Below, one piece after another: positions 40,066 through 49,706 of a DNA stretch of 64,000 nt. The notes under the pieces were generated by a model. That model saw only the letters and a list, made by a program, of their open reading frames with translations. It was not told the origin of the DNA and did not search any database. The DNA is taken from NCBI RefSeq assembly GCF_016863315.1, contig NZ_BOOQ01000054.1:30841-94840 (forward strand), in the 5' to 3' direction. Source of the stretch: Planotetraspora silvatica (GTDB lineage Bacteria; Actinomycetota; Actinomycetes; Streptosporangiales; Streptosporangiaceae). A program made the position numbers and the translations under genes. Each line of letters begins with the position of its first letter. Position 1 is the stretch's first letter.

Positions 40066-42804
40066 TCATGACGGTAACCCGAGCGCCGGGCCGAGTTCGG
40101 CGCGCGAGCTGACTTGCAGCTTCCGGTATGTCGCGTACAAGTGGGCGCCGACTGTGCGTGGCGAGAGGAAGAGCCGTTGGGCGATCTCGCGGTTGGTCAG
40201 GCCCTCGACCACGAGCGTCGCGATCCGTTCTTCCTGTGGTGTGAGGGTCGCCCCGGGGTCCGGCTTGCGGCGTGGGCTGCTTTCCCCGGTCGCGCTCAGT
40301 TCGGCGCGGGCGAGGTCGGCCCACGGCCGGGAGTGCATTCGGTCGAACTCGTCACGGGCCTGCCGGAGTTCGTGGCGGGCCTCCTTGATTCGCCGCTGCC
40401 GGCGCAGACGTTCGCCGTTCGCGAGCTGGGCGCGAGCGCGCCAGAACGGGAGGGGATTGTGAGTGGGCGCTGTCGCCGACGCGTACGCGTCGTCTGCATC
40501 GTCGCCATCGGCCAGCAAGGCTCGGGCGAGCACCAGGTACCCGCGGTGCAACGGCGTCGCGGTGAGGCCGGGAAGTGCCTCAAGCCGCTGCAGCGCCCCG
40601 AGCGCGTCGTCTCGGTGTCCGGATCGTACGGCCGCGTCGATGAACCAGGGGAAGGCTTCCTTGAGGCTCCATCCCCAGTGATAGATCGGGCTCGTCGGGT
40701 CCGTCGCGCGTTTCAGCTGCTCGAAGGCGGCCTGGTGACGGCCGTGGGAGGCATCGGCAATGCCTTGAGTCAGCGCTTCGATCACGAGGAACGGGTTGTG
40801 ATCGAGCGCTATCGCGGCCGCTGGGAAGGCGTCGCGTATGGAACTGAGGTCGATGTCCTCGCCCAGGACGGCCTGGGCCGTGAGCATGCAGAAGTGGGCC
40901 GCCATGGCCACGAAGGGCTCGTTGGCCTCCTCGGCGAGGCGCTGCGACTCGTCGGAGAGGTCGAGCATCTGCCGGAATCGTCCGTGACGATAAAGATCGA
41001 ACGCGGAACTCTGCATGGTGAGCGCCAGGATGGACAGTCGCCCGTCCCGGCGTAGGCCGTTCATGGCCGGCTGCAGGAACGACTCGACCCGTTCGAGCTC
41101 GCCCACATTGGTGAGAGCCAGACCGAGTAGCCGCAGGTGCTCACTATCGTCGATCAGTGACGGGTCGATCCCGTTCACAATCTTGCGGACGTGTTGCGAA
41201 TTCTCCTCGGGCGTGCCGAATGCCTTTAGGCACAGCAGCCGGGGGTCGGCCGGGTCGGCCCCGTACGCCTCGGCTCGCTCGATCATGGTGGACCAGATCG
41301 GGCCTTCGGGCATGGACCCCCAAAGATGGAGGCTCATCGTGGTGAGAATGTTGATGGCCTGGTCTGAGTTCCCGGATGTGTGGAGTTCGTCGGCGATCGT
41401 GATGGCGGTGTGCAAATCGCCTCGCTGCATGGCTCCGCCCGGGAACAGCTCCAGCAGCCACGCGACACGGGCCAGGAGTGCCCGGTCGGTCGTTTGTCGG
41501 CTTACCTGGTCGGCGAGCTGCTTGCCCTCGGTGACTTGCCCAGCGGCCAGCGCGGCTTCGGCGCCGAGGTAGTTGCGGTAGGCCCGGTCCTCCAGTTCTG
41601 GGCTGAGCTCCGCCGCCCTGCGAAATGCCTCCATCGCGGTCGTCATGTCACCGGCGCTGTGCGCGCGGGTGGCGCTGTGTTCCAGCGCTTGGGCCAGCTC
41701 GTCATCGGGTCGTTCCGCGGCTACGGCGAGGTGCCAGAGCCTGCGGTCGGTGCCGGGCGGCAGCAGCTCGGCCACGGCGAGGTGGGCTCGGGTCCGCTCG
41801 TCGGGCGTCGCGGTCTGGATGACGGCTGACCGCACGAGCGGGTGCCGGAACCGGAATTCGCCGGCCGTCTGCTTCAACAGACCGGCCCGGACGAGCCCGT
41901 CGACCGCGGTGCTGCCGACCTCGTCGCCGTGCAGGCGTGATGCGGCGGCGACCAGATCCGGCTGCCGGCCGTTGGCGCCGACCGCCGCGGTCAGGATCAC
42001 GGCACGTTCGGCGGCGGTCAGCGGCGTGAGCCGATGGGCGAACGCGTTCTCCAGCCGCTTGGTCAGCGGCAAGGGGCCCGGCAGAGGCCAGTCGCCGCGG
42101 CGCACCGCCACGCTCAGCTCGATCAGCGCCAGCGGATTGCCGAGTGCCTCGCGCAGCACCAGGTCGCGGGCGGCGGGTGACAGTGGCGGGTCCTGTCCGT
42201 CCAGTAACTGCCGTGACGCAGTGTCGGACAGGGGGTCGAGTGTCAGTCGGTGTTGCTCGAGGGTGGCGTCGAGCTGGTCGGCCGCTTCGTCCGACCGCGA
42301 GGTGATCAGCATCACGATCGGTTCGGAGCTGATTCGGCGGACAAGGAAGCCGATGGCCGCCCGGGTCGCGTGGTCCGCCCAGTGCAGATCCTCGATCACG
42401 ACCAACAGTCCGGCGGCGGTGGCGCGCTCGGACAGCAGAGTCAGCGTGGCCAGGCCGGTCAGGAACAGGCTGGGCTGTGGACCTTCGCTCTCGCCGAACG
42501 CGACCTGTAGGGCGTTGCGCTGAGGCGCCGGAAGGTCGGCGACCCGGTCGCGAAGAGCATGGACCAGCTGGTGGAGGGTCGCCCAGGGGACGTCCTTTTC
42601 CGCTTCCACCCCGTAAGCCCGGAGTACGTCGATTCCTCGCCAGCGCGCGTAGTCCACCGCCGCGTCGGCCAGGGCTGTCTTCCCCACCCCGGCCTCACCG
42701 CAGACAACGATCGTGGCGCCGTGATCGGTGACGTCGGCGAGGAGCGCGCGGATGGACTCGATCTCGGGTGCGCGGCCGACAAGCCCGCCTTCAACCTCTC
42801 TCAC
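40066..42804 (-). CDS. LuxR-family regulator, LAL (large ATP-binding) type
   Basis: 912 residues from GTG 42804 (MREVEGGLVGRAPEIESIRA), with AGGA upstream; the ORF's extra 21 codons lack similarity. Walker A VCGEAGVGKTALADAAVD, Walker B GLLVVIEDLHWADHATRAAI, a long TPR-like helical middle, and a C-terminal GerE/LuxR helix-turn-helix LTPQEERIATLVVEGLTNRE-IAQRLFLSPRTVGAHLY. LAL regulators usually activate neighbouring metabolic genes in response to an inducer; here three alpha/beta-hydrolase genes follow divergently (43008 onward) and are candidate targets. Intact. Confidence 0.5.
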   Translation of the reverse strand: MREVEGGLVGRAPEIESIRALLADVTDHGATIVVCGEAGVGKTALADAAVDYARWRGIDVLRAYGVEAEKDVPWATLHQLVHALRDRVADLPAPQRNALQVAFGESEGPQPSLFLTGLATLTLLSERATAAGLLVVIEDLHWADHATRAAIGFLVRRISSEPIVMLITSRSDEAADQLDATLEQHRLTLDPLSDTASRQLLDGQDPPLSPAARDLVLREALGNPLALIELSVAVRRGDWPLPGPLPLTKRLENAFAHRLTPLTAAERAVILTAAVGANGRQPDLVAAASRLHGDEVGSTAVDGLVRAGLLKQTAGEFRFRHPLVRSAVIQTATPDERTRAHLAVAELLPPGTDRRLWHLAVAAERPDDELAQALEHSATRAHSAGDMTTAMEAFRRAAELSPELEDRAYRNYLGAEAALAAGQVTEGKQLADQVSRQTTDRALLARVAWLLELFPGGAMQRGDLHTAITIADELHTSGNSDQAINILTTMSLHLWGSMPEGPIWSTMIERAEAYGADPADPRLLCLKAFGTPEENSQHVRKIVNGIDPSLIDDSEHLRLLGLALTNVGELERVESFLQPAMNGLRRDGRLSILALTMQSSAFDLYRHGRFRQMLDLSDESQRLAEEANEPFVAMAAHFCMLTAQAVLGEDIDLSSIRDAFPAAAIALDHNPFLVIEALTQGIADASHGRHQAAFEQLKRATDPTSPIYHWGWSLKEAFPWFIDAAVRSGHRDDALGALQRLEALPGLTATPLHRGYLVLARALLADGDDADDAYASATAPTHNPLPFWRARAQLANGERLRRQRRIKEARHELRQARDEFDRMHSRPWADLARAELSATGESSPRRKPDPGATLTPQEERIATLVVEGLTNREIAQRLFLSPRTVGAHLYATYRKLQVSSRAELGPALGLPS

Positions 42805-43007
42805 TGGGCCATCCTGGCACCCCTGCTTATGGCCCTGTCCTGGTGCCCCTGCCGATAGCCACCCCATCCTGGCCTGCTGTGCGTAGATCCCCTGGTGCCT
42901 GGCTAGGTATGGCGCGGCGGCAAGCTAGGTCACTGTGACCGATGGCGGGCCGGCCCCGGATTCGTAGCGTTGAAGTCAGCGATCTCGCCTGAGAGGAATG
43001 GTCCGTC

Positions 43008-43724
43008 ATGACTGAAACGCCGACTATCGTCCTGGTGCACGGTGCCTTCGCCGACGCCGCCAGTTGGGCACCCGTCACCCGTCTGCTGCTCGACCGGGGA
43101 TACGCCGTGCTGGTCCCGCCGGTGTTCAACCGGAGCCTGTCCGGCGATGCCGCCTACCTCCGCTCGTTCGTCGAGCAGATCAGCGGCCCTGTCCTGCTGG
43201 CCGGCCACTCATACGGCGGCGCCGTGATCACCGTGGCCGGCATGGCCGACAACGTGGTGGGTCTGGTTTACGTCTCCGGGTACGCCCTCGAGGAGGGGGA
43301 AAGCCTCGGACAGCTGCAGGGCGGTTTCCCGGACTCCGACCTCGCCGCCAACCTCGTCTACACCCCCTACCCAACCGGCGGCTCCGAGCCCGGCACCGAC
43401 GTGTCGGTGAAGATTGACGCATTCCCGGCAGTGTTCGCCGCCGGCGTCCCCCTGGAGACCGCGCAGGTCCTGGCCGTGTCCCAGCGGCCGCTGTCGGCCG
43501 TCGCGTTCGGCGAGCCGGCCTCGGCGGCGGCTTGGAAGACTAAGCCGGCCTGGGGGATCGTCTCGTCCGCCGACCGCACCATCAACCCGGACGTCGAGCG
43601 GTTCGGCTACCAGCGTGCCGGGCTGCGCCGGATCGTCGAGATCGACGCCCCGCACCTGGTCATGCAGACCCACCCGGCCGAAGTCGCGGCCGTCATCACC
43701 GATGCCAGCGTCGAACTTGCCTGA
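43008..43724 (+). CDS. alpha/beta-hydrolase
   Basis: 238 residues, ATG 43008 behind GAGAGGA. TIVLVHGAFADAASWAPVTR (oxyanion HGAFA), nucleophile GPVLLAGHSYGGAVITVAG (GHSYGG), Asp region WGIVSSADRTINPD and catalytic His IDAPHLVMQTHP. Cytoplasmic esterase-like enzyme of the EstC/salicylate-esterase-like group. It shares its whole layout with the secreted enzyme at 45454-46326, so the two are paralogues separated by another hydrolase. Confidence 0.5.
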   Translation: MTETPTIVLVHGAFADAASWAPVTRLLLDRGYAVLVPPVFNRSLSGDAAYLRSFVEQISGPVLLAGHSYGGAVITVAGMADNVVGLVYVSGYALEEGESLGQLQGGFPDSDLAANLVYTPYPTGGSEPGTDVSVKIDAFPAVFAAGVPLETAQVLAVSQRPLSAVAFGEPASAAAWKTKPAWGIVSSADRTINPDVERFGYQRAGLRRIVEIDAPHLVMQTHPAEVAAVITDASVELA

Positions 43725-43762
43725 CCGGAAGAAATGACCGGTCAACCCGCACGAGCTCTCTC

Positions 43763-43900
43763 GGGACGGCCGCGCAGTTGGTGGTCAACGCGGCGGCCGA
43801 CACCGGTCTCAGTGATCCGATCACGTCCAGAGCCCGCTCATCGGGATCACCACCGCCATCGAGAAGCGGCAGTGGACGTTCGGCGCCCAAGCTCTGACCA
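43763..43900 (+). pseudogene. C-terminal fragment of a Dps-like ferritin, frameshifted
   Basis: TAAQLVVNAAADTGLSDPIT in one frame and, after a one-base shift, PLIGITTAIEKRQWTFGAQA in the next. This resembles the last two helices of Dps-family proteins (T-x-D-L-L-I-x-I-x-x-x-I-E-K-x-x-W). Too short and broken to be functional; family call moderate. Confidence 0.5.
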
Positions 43901-43973
43901 CACCCATCATCCGAACACCCTCGACGACCGGTTCGCCCGGCTCGCTCGGAAAAGCACCTGCTAGGAGAATCGC

Positions 43974-44942
43974 ATGTCTGGCAACCCGAAGAACATCGCC
44001 CTGGAGCCGGCCGCCCAGGAGTTCGTCGACGCCACTTCCACCCCGCCCTTCCTCTACCAACTGGCTCCGGAGGATGGCCGCAAGGCGGTCGACGGCGTCC
44101 AGGACACCCCGATCTTCAAGCCCGAGATCGACGAAGAGTGGATCGACGTCCAGGGCGGACCGACCGGCACGGTCAAAATCCGGATCGTCAAGCCGAAGGG
44201 CGCTGCCGGCACTCTTCCGGTGATCCTTTACGTGCACGGCGCCGGCTGGGTGTTCGGCGACGCGCACACCCACGACCGCCTTGTGCGCGACCTCGTTGTC
44301 GGCACCGGTGCCGCCGTCGTCTTTCCCGAATACGATCACTCTCCCGAGGTCGGCTACCCCGTCGCGATCGAGCAGAGCTACACGGCCGCCCAGTGGATCA
44401 TCACACGGGGAGAGGAGAAGAACCTCGACCCGACCCGTGTGGCGGTCTGCGGTGACTCCGTCGGCGGCAACATGGCGATCGCCCTCTCGCTACTCGCCAA
44501 GCAGCGCGGGGATGTCACGTTCGTCAAGCAGGTGCTCTTCTACCCCGTCACGAATGCCGGCTTCGACACCGACTCCTACCACGAGTTCGCGGAGGGCTAC
44601 TTCCTCACTCGGGACGGCATGAAGTGGTTCTGGAACCAGTACACGACGGACGAGAGCGAGCGGGCGAGGATCACCGCCTCGCCGCTGCGCGCCAGCCTGG
44701 ACGAGCTCTCCGGTCTGCCGGACACGCTGATCATCACGGCTGAGGCCGACGTGCTGCGTGATGAGGGCGAGGCCTTCGCCGCCAAACTGCGCCAGGCCGG
44801 CGTGAAGGCGACCAACGCGCGCTTCGGTGGCATCGTCCACGACTTCGTGATGGTGAACTCCCTCCACGACACCGAGGCGGCCAAGCACGCCGTGCTGCTC
44901 GCGGTGGGGTCGCTGAAAGCGGCGCTGGCCACCAATAGCTGA
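43974..44942 (+). CDS. alpha/beta-hydrolase fold-3 (HSL-family) esterase
   Basis: 322 residues, ATG 43974 behind AGGAGA. HSL-family landmarks: LPVILYVHGAGWVFGDAHTH (HGAG in place of HGGG), nucleophile AVCGDSVGGNMAIALSLLAK (GDSVGG), acid AEADVLRDEGEAF, and catalytic His GGIVHDFVMVN. A lipase/esterase or acetyl-hydrolase. The N-terminal cap (KNIALEPAAQEFVDATSTPP) is typical. No signal peptide. Confidence 0.5.
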   Translation: MSGNPKNIALEPAAQEFVDATSTPPFLYQLAPEDGRKAVDGVQDTPIFKPEIDEEWIDVQGGPTGTVKIRIVKPKGAAGTLPVILYVHGAGWVFGDAHTHDRLVRDLVVGTGAAVVFPEYDHSPEVGYPVAIEQSYTAAQWIITRGEEKNLDPTRVAVCGDSVGGNMAIALSLLAKQRGDVTFVKQVLFYPVTNAGFDTDSYHEFAEGYFLTRDGMKWFWNQYTTDESERARITASPLRASLDELSGLPDTLIITAEADVLRDEGEAFAAKLRQAGVKATNARFGGIVHDFVMVNSLHDTEAAKHAVLLAVGSLKAALATNS

Positions 44943-45453
44943 CCCCGACACGCTCTCCCGCATTCCGTGGAACATCCACCGCGCGACACCCCTCCGACTT
45001 CTTCGAGCAGGGCGCGCGCGGTGCTATCCCCGACAACGAACAAGATGACACAGACGGCCAGTACAGGAGCAATTCCCGTGCTGTCGGCCGGCCCACGCCA
45101 CCCGGTTGCGACCTGGTCCGTCACGGTGGCACTGACCAGGGACGTGCGCACCGCTTGACGTGGGAGATGACGGCTCGTCCAGGGGAGACGGTGACCGGCA
45201 TCCTGCGCATTACCTGGTGGCCCACAGTTGAGCCCCCTACAGCGCAGCGTCTCCGTCGACGCCTTTAGCAACCGGCCCCGCCTGCGGTGGGGCCATGACG
45301 TGGAGGGCGCTGCCTCTCAGTGCCCTCCCGGGACAGGCCGTTCCCTTCTACCGGCCTGGCCGTACTCGATCCCATACCCGCGCCGAAGTCGCATCGGCGC
45401 TCGGTGACCTTACTCACATGGCCCATTACAGGGCCGCCGAAAGGACCTTCATC
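44943..45453. other. intergenic stretch without supported gene
   Basis: About 510 bp. Reading all frames shows only short or biased ORFs. Two GC hairpins are visible (GGCCCCGCC...GGTGGGGCC near 45274-45293 and GGAGGGC...GCCCTCC near 45302-45327). Nothing resembling a protein family was found. Confidence 0.5.
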
Positions 45454-46326
45454 ATGCGATTCCGAGGAACACGACTGCGTAAGTCTCGTGTGCTGGCCGC
45501 CGCATGCGCCCTGGCCTTCGCCGGGGTGGCGGTGTCGGCCACCCAGGTGGTCGCGCAGGCAACCACCGCGAAAGACCACGGTCCCAAGCCGACGATCGTG
45601 CTCGTACACGGCGCGTGGGCGGACGCGTCGAGCTGGAACCCGGTGATCAGCCGCCTCCAGCATGACGGCTACACCGTCGCCGCCCCGCCCAACCCGCTGC
45701 GCGGAGTCGACTACGACGCGCAGACCCTGAAGAACTATCTGGCCACCATTCAGGGCCCGGTCGTCCTGGTGGGTCACTCCTACGGCGGCATGGTCATCAC
45801 CAACGCCGCCGCGGGCAATCCCAATGTCAAGGCCTTGGTCTACGACGACGCCTACATCCCCGCCAAGGGCGAGACCGTATTCCAGATCAACGCCGCCAAG
45901 CCCGGTTCATGCGTCACCGCCGACCCATCGACGTTCCTGAGCCTGGTGCAGTACCCCGGCTCTCCCCAGGGCGACTACGATGCCTACCTCAAGATCGCAC
46001 CCAACGGCGCCTACCAGGGATTCGCGGACTGCTTCGCCAACGGTGTCCCCAGCGCCCAAGCCCGTCTCCTGGCGGCCGGCCAGCGCCCCTTCGCCGTCAG
46101 CGCCGGATCCGAACCTTCCGGTACACCCGCATGGCAGACCATCCCCTCCTGGGCCGTCGTCGGAACCGCCGACCACGTCATCCCCCCAGCCGAGCAGTCG
46201 GCCATGGCCACCCGTGCAGGTGCTCACATCACCAAGGTCAACGCCGGCCACCTATCCCTCATCACCCGGCCCGGCGTGGTGACCGACGTCATCCTCGACG
46301 CCGCCCGAGCGGCCGTCCGCTCCTGA
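45454..46326 (+). CDS. secreted alpha/beta-hydrolase
   Basis: ATG 45454 behind AAAGGA gives 290 residues; the longer in-frame extension lacks a signal. Signal peptide: MRFRGTRLRKSRVLAAACAL then AFAGVAVSA and a cleavage region near VVAQA. Mature part: TIVLVHGAWADASSWNPVIS, GPVVLVGHSYGGMVITNAAA (GHSYGG nucleophile), VVGTADHVIPPAEQSAM (acid) and VNAGHLSLITRP (His). Exported paralogue of 43008-43724, with two Cys (KPGSCVT and FADCFAN) that could form a disulfide outside the cell. Confidence 0.5.
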   Translation: MRFRGTRLRKSRVLAAACALAFAGVAVSATQVVAQATTAKDHGPKPTIVLVHGAWADASSWNPVISRLQHDGYTVAAPPNPLRGVDYDAQTLKNYLATIQGPVVLVGHSYGGMVITNAAAGNPNVKALVYDDAYIPAKGETVFQINAAKPGSCVTADPSTFLSLVQYPGSPQGDYDAYLKIAPNGAYQGFADCFANGVPSAQARLLAAGQRPFAVSAGSEPSGTPAWQTIPSWAVVGTADHVIPPAEQSAMATRAGAHITKVNAGHLSLITRPGVVTDVILDAARAAVRS

Positions 46327-46595
46327 CACGGTCCCCTCTGACCTGCATGACGCAGCCGCCGGGGGCGCCTACACGCTGCTCCCACGTTTCGGGGCCGGGG
46401 CGCCCGGACCAGCCTCTGGCCCCGAATGGGTCTATCCGGTGAACGGCCCTGGCGTGAATTCGGTGGTTACGGTCGGTGATCTATAGCCGACGGACGGGCA
46501 GTCGAGCTCCGCACCGTCTGGATTGATCGGGGTACCTGGCCGGACCACGAGCACTTTTTGATCTCTCTTGACGGCAACGTCCTCACATGCTGATT

Positions 46596-46980
46596 TCAGC
46601 GGGCGAGCCGCAGCCAGACGGGGCGTCCTGTCAGGATCACGCGCCGTATGGTTTCGCTGAGCTTCTCGCCGAGGAGGTGGGTGGTCTCTGCCAGGTCGGT
46701 TGCACGTTGAGCTAGCTGATCGTCTTGAGGGGCCTTGGCCCACATGCTGTAGGCCTCTCCCCACGTCAGGTAAGCGTCGTAGTGCTCTGTAGCGGCCGTA
46801 CGGACTTGACTAGAGTTGAACACCATTATCAGCCGTAGACGTCCGTCCGCCGCTCCCATATCCGATCTTGCAATGCTCGGTTTCGTTGATGGCGCAGCGT
46901 GGCGAGGGTGATGATCACATTCGAGACCAGCGCGATTAAAGCGGCCCGCCTACGGCGGGCCGCACGCGCGCCGGTCGGGC
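46596..46980 (-). pseudogene. relic of a small membrane-associated protein of unknown family
   Basis: The minus strand reads LIALVSNVIITLATLRHQRN then RALQDRIWERRTDVYG and a stop; another frame starts within it and reads ADGRLRLIMVFNSSQVRTAA, EHYDAYLTWGEAYSMWAK and LLGEKLSETIRRVILTGRPV. Together they look like a one-helix membrane protein with a helical cytoplasmic domain that has lost its middle at about 46835. The part at 46596-46859 is itself an open 87-codon frame. Confidence 0.5.
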
Positions 46981-47499
46981 TGTGGCTCTTCGGCCGGTCC
47001 CGGCCGGCGCCGCGCACGCGCTCACGCCCTCCAGGGCGAGACTCACCAGTCGAGCGAAGATCGCGACGATCGGGACGTAGACGGCGACACGGTCTAACGC
47101 GTCGAAGTCCCGGAGGAGCAAGAACCCGCAAGGGGCTCCGCCCCCTGCACCCCCGGCCCTCCTCGGAGATGACCCACCATGCGTCGCGTTGACGGGATCT
47201 TGATCCCGCCCGAACGAGGTGCGAGAAGCAGAACATCGCGTCGCCGAAGTCGACGCCGCCGGAGAACGTCGCGCCGATGAAGTGGACCTGACCGGACCTC
47301 CTGTACGTGGGCCCGATCACCTCCTCCTGCCGGCGCTTTCGACGTTTGAGCTCGATCAGTCCTTGTTCAGACGCGGTTGCCGCGTAGGCCAGCGTCTGCG
47401 CAGGGCCATGGTCCACGGTCAAGGTCGCTGAGGCCGGTTCCGGAGAGCAGGAAACCATGACCTTTTACCTCACCACCACCAAGATCTACGGAACAGCTC
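46981..47499. other. decayed region with a pentapeptide-repeat trace
   Basis: On the minus strand around 47230-47310 one frame reads SGQVHFIGATFSGGVDFGDA, the A(D/N)LXX-like rhythm of a pentapeptide-repeat protein, then falls apart. Another minus frame (47121 down) has a hydrophobic stretch DRVAVYVPIVAIFARLVSLA. Probably the remains of the same membrane protein as 46596-46980, but no gene can be drawn. Confidence 0.5.
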
Positions 47500-48966
47500 C
47501 TAGTGGGCCACAGCGACGCTCTGGGGTCCGGCGTACTGCAGTGCGATCCGCTGGAAGACCTCGGCCTGTGTCGGGTAGCAGTGCACCGTGTTGGCCAGCG
47601 CCTCCAGCGGCACCTGGTTCGTGATCGCCAGCGTGAGCTCGCTGATCATCTCACCGGCGTGCGCCGCCACAAGCGTCGCTCCTGCGATCTCGCCGCTGCC
47701 GCTGCGCGTGTAGATCGCCCCGAACCCCTCCTCTTCGCCGTCGATGAACGCCCGCTCCACCTTCGCTAGCTCGAGCCGGTAAGCGTCGATCGCGACACCT
47801 TCGTCGCGGGCTCGGCGCGGAGTCAGGCCCACCTCGGCCACCTCGGGATCGGTGTAGGTGCAGTGAGGAATGACGAGCTCTCGTGCCGGGCGATGCGCTC
47901 CATCCAGCGCGTTCGCGATACAGAGCCGCGCTGTCGCCATGGCCGCGTGCGTGAACTTCTGTGGGAAGGTGGCATCGCCAACGGCATAGACGTCAGGGTT
48001 GCTGGTGCACAGGTATTCATCTACCTCCACGCCATCCCTGGCGACGTGCACCCCTGCCGCGCCCAGGTCCAGGTGCTCCACGTTCGCCTTGCGGCCCGTG
48101 GCGATCAGCAGCGCATCATAAGGCAGCTCGCGCGTCCCGTCGGGGCCCTGCACCAGCAAACGGCCGGCGCCCGCCCGTACTGCTGTGAACCCCAGATGGA
48201 GCCTTAGCCCCTCCTGCTCGAACCGGCGACCGATCAGCTCACCGACCTCCGGCTCATCATTGGGCAGCAGGGTCCTGGAGTGGCTGACCAGGTCCACCTC
48301 GCTGCCGAGACGGCGGAAGGCCTGGGCCAGCTCGCATCCCAGCGGACCGCTGCCGATGACGACCAGCCTGGCTGGCAGCTCTGTGAGTGAGAAGACGGTC
48401 TCGTTGGTCAGGTACTCGCCGGTCCGCAGTCCCTCGATGGGGGGCATCACGGGGTCCGATCCGGTGGCGATCACAGCCTTGCGAAATCGCAGCAGCCGGC
48501 CCTCGACCTCCACGGTATTCGGTGCGGTGAAGCGCGTGTGCCCGAGGTAGACCTCCGCCCCCGCTTGCTCGACCACCTCGACCGCATCGCCTGAGCTGCT
48601 CAGGGAACGCATCCTGCGGACCCGATCCATGACCGAGCCGAAATCAGTTTGTGGTGGGGCGTCGAGTCGAAAGCCGAACTCGACCCCGCGGCTCGCATCG
48701 TGCACCGCGCGTGCGCAGCGAATCAGAGCCTTGCTCGGCGTGCAGCCGAAGTTGACACAGGTGCCGCCGGTCAGTCGCTGCTCCGTCATAGCGACGCGGT
48801 GCCCGCCTGCGGCAGCAGTCATGGCGGCGACGAGGCCGCCCGGTCCGCCGCCGAGCACCACCAGGTCGTAGTCACCACCTTCGCGGTTGACCCAGTCAGA
48901 TGGGTGGCCCTGGCGGATCGTCCGCTGGTTGTGAACGTCGTCGGGGTACAGCTCGATGGTCGTCAT
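47500..48966 (-). CDS. mercuric reductase/dihydrolipoyl dehydrogenase-like flavoprotein
   Basis: 488 residues, ATG 48966. FAD site YDLVVLGGGPGGLVAAMTAA, redox-active disulfide LTGGTCVNFGCTPSKALIRC, NAD(P) site RLVVIGSGPLGCELAQAFRR, second FAD motif NPDVYAVGDATFPQKFTHAA and dimerisation domain with HCYPTQAEVFQRIALQY carrying the catalytic His region. The C-terminal vicinal CysCys of MerA and the N-terminal metal domain are absent, so mercury reduction is unlikely; a disulfide or quinone reductase is more probable. Unrelated in detail to the reductase tail in the chimera at 12831-13454. Confidence 0.5.
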   Translation of the reverse strand: MTTIELYPDDVHNQRTIRQGHPSDWVNREGGDYDLVVLGGGPGGLVAAMTAAAGGHRVAMTEQRLTGGTCVNFGCTPSKALIRCARAVHDASRGVEFGFRLDAPPQTDFGSVMDRVRRMRSLSSSGDAVEVVEQAGAEVYLGHTRFTAPNTVEVEGRLLRFRKAVIATGSDPVMPPIEGLRTGEYLTNETVFSLTELPARLVVIGSGPLGCELAQAFRRLGSEVDLVSHSRTLLPNDEPEVGELIGRRFEQEGLRLHLGFTAVRAGAGRLLVQGPDGTRELPYDALLIATGRKANVEHLDLGAAGVHVARDGVEVDEYLCTSNPDVYAVGDATFPQKFTHAAMATARLCIANALDGAHRPARELVIPHCTYTDPEVAEVGLTPRRARDEGVAIDAYRLELAKVERAFIDGEEEGFGAIYTRSGSGEIAGATLVAAHAGEMISELTLAITNQVPLEALANTVHCYPTQAEVFQRIALQYAGPQSVAVAH

Positions 48967-49706
48967 GGCGCATCCTCTGTAGGCCAGGTTGGTCTGCTTA
49001 AACAGCAGCGAGCCGACCGGCGGGAGTTGTGGTCGACTTCACGCGTCGAGCCTCTTGTGCGACATACGACAGTCAGTTCCCGGGTGCATGGTCCGAAAAC
49101 CTAGGGCCTCACGTCCCCACGTCCAGGGCCGTCGGTCGTTGCGGTGGCGCGCCCACGCGTCGTACTCACACTGGATGGCCTTCGCACACCTCGCTGACGG
49201 TGTGGCCAAGATCCGTGCCTTTGGTACTCCAGCGACACATTGAGATCATGGTTGGGATCTGCGCTGATAGTGGCATCGCCGGCCGGTGGCCTGATGGCGG
49301 TGCGATCCGCCTCAGCAGGTCGTTGAGGGTGCCGATCCAGCGGTCAGGGTCTACCCTGTCGGCCACGGCCATCACGCGATCTTCAGATGCCTTCACAAAC
49401 TCCGAATGATCACGTGGTGGCCGCTCCCATGCCACCTGAACGGCGAAGATCGCGAAGTTTCACTCGAGTGCTAGGCGGTGCGCCGACGATGGGAGTCGGC
49501 GGACCGCATAAGCCAGATGAGCTTGATTACCTCGTCGCGAATATGCGTGTAATGATCTTGACGTCGGAAGCCCCGCGGAAGGGCTGCGCCAGAGGTCAGG
49601 GGCAAGGAAGAACCAGGAAAGGTCACCCGCTGTAAAACCGCCGGCAGTTTCACCCGGTGTCATAGGCGTGCCAGTGCGGAAGGTGGCGAGCCACCCCTCC
49701 GCCGAC
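48967..49706. other. degenerate region, possible transposase relic
   Basis: About 740 bp without a convincing gene. The longest plausible piece is minus-strand 49166-49435, starting MAWERPPRDHSEFVKASEDR and VMAVADRVDPDRWIGTLNDL; it vaguely recalls the N-terminus of IS701-like transposases but breaks off. Other frames (for example LIWLMRSADS near 49500) look protein-like only over short spans. Confidence 0.5.

Noticed and set aside
47500..48966. Mercuric reductase (merA) call
   Set aside because: The C-terminal CysCys pair and mer neighbours are absent, so only the broader flavoprotein family is supported.
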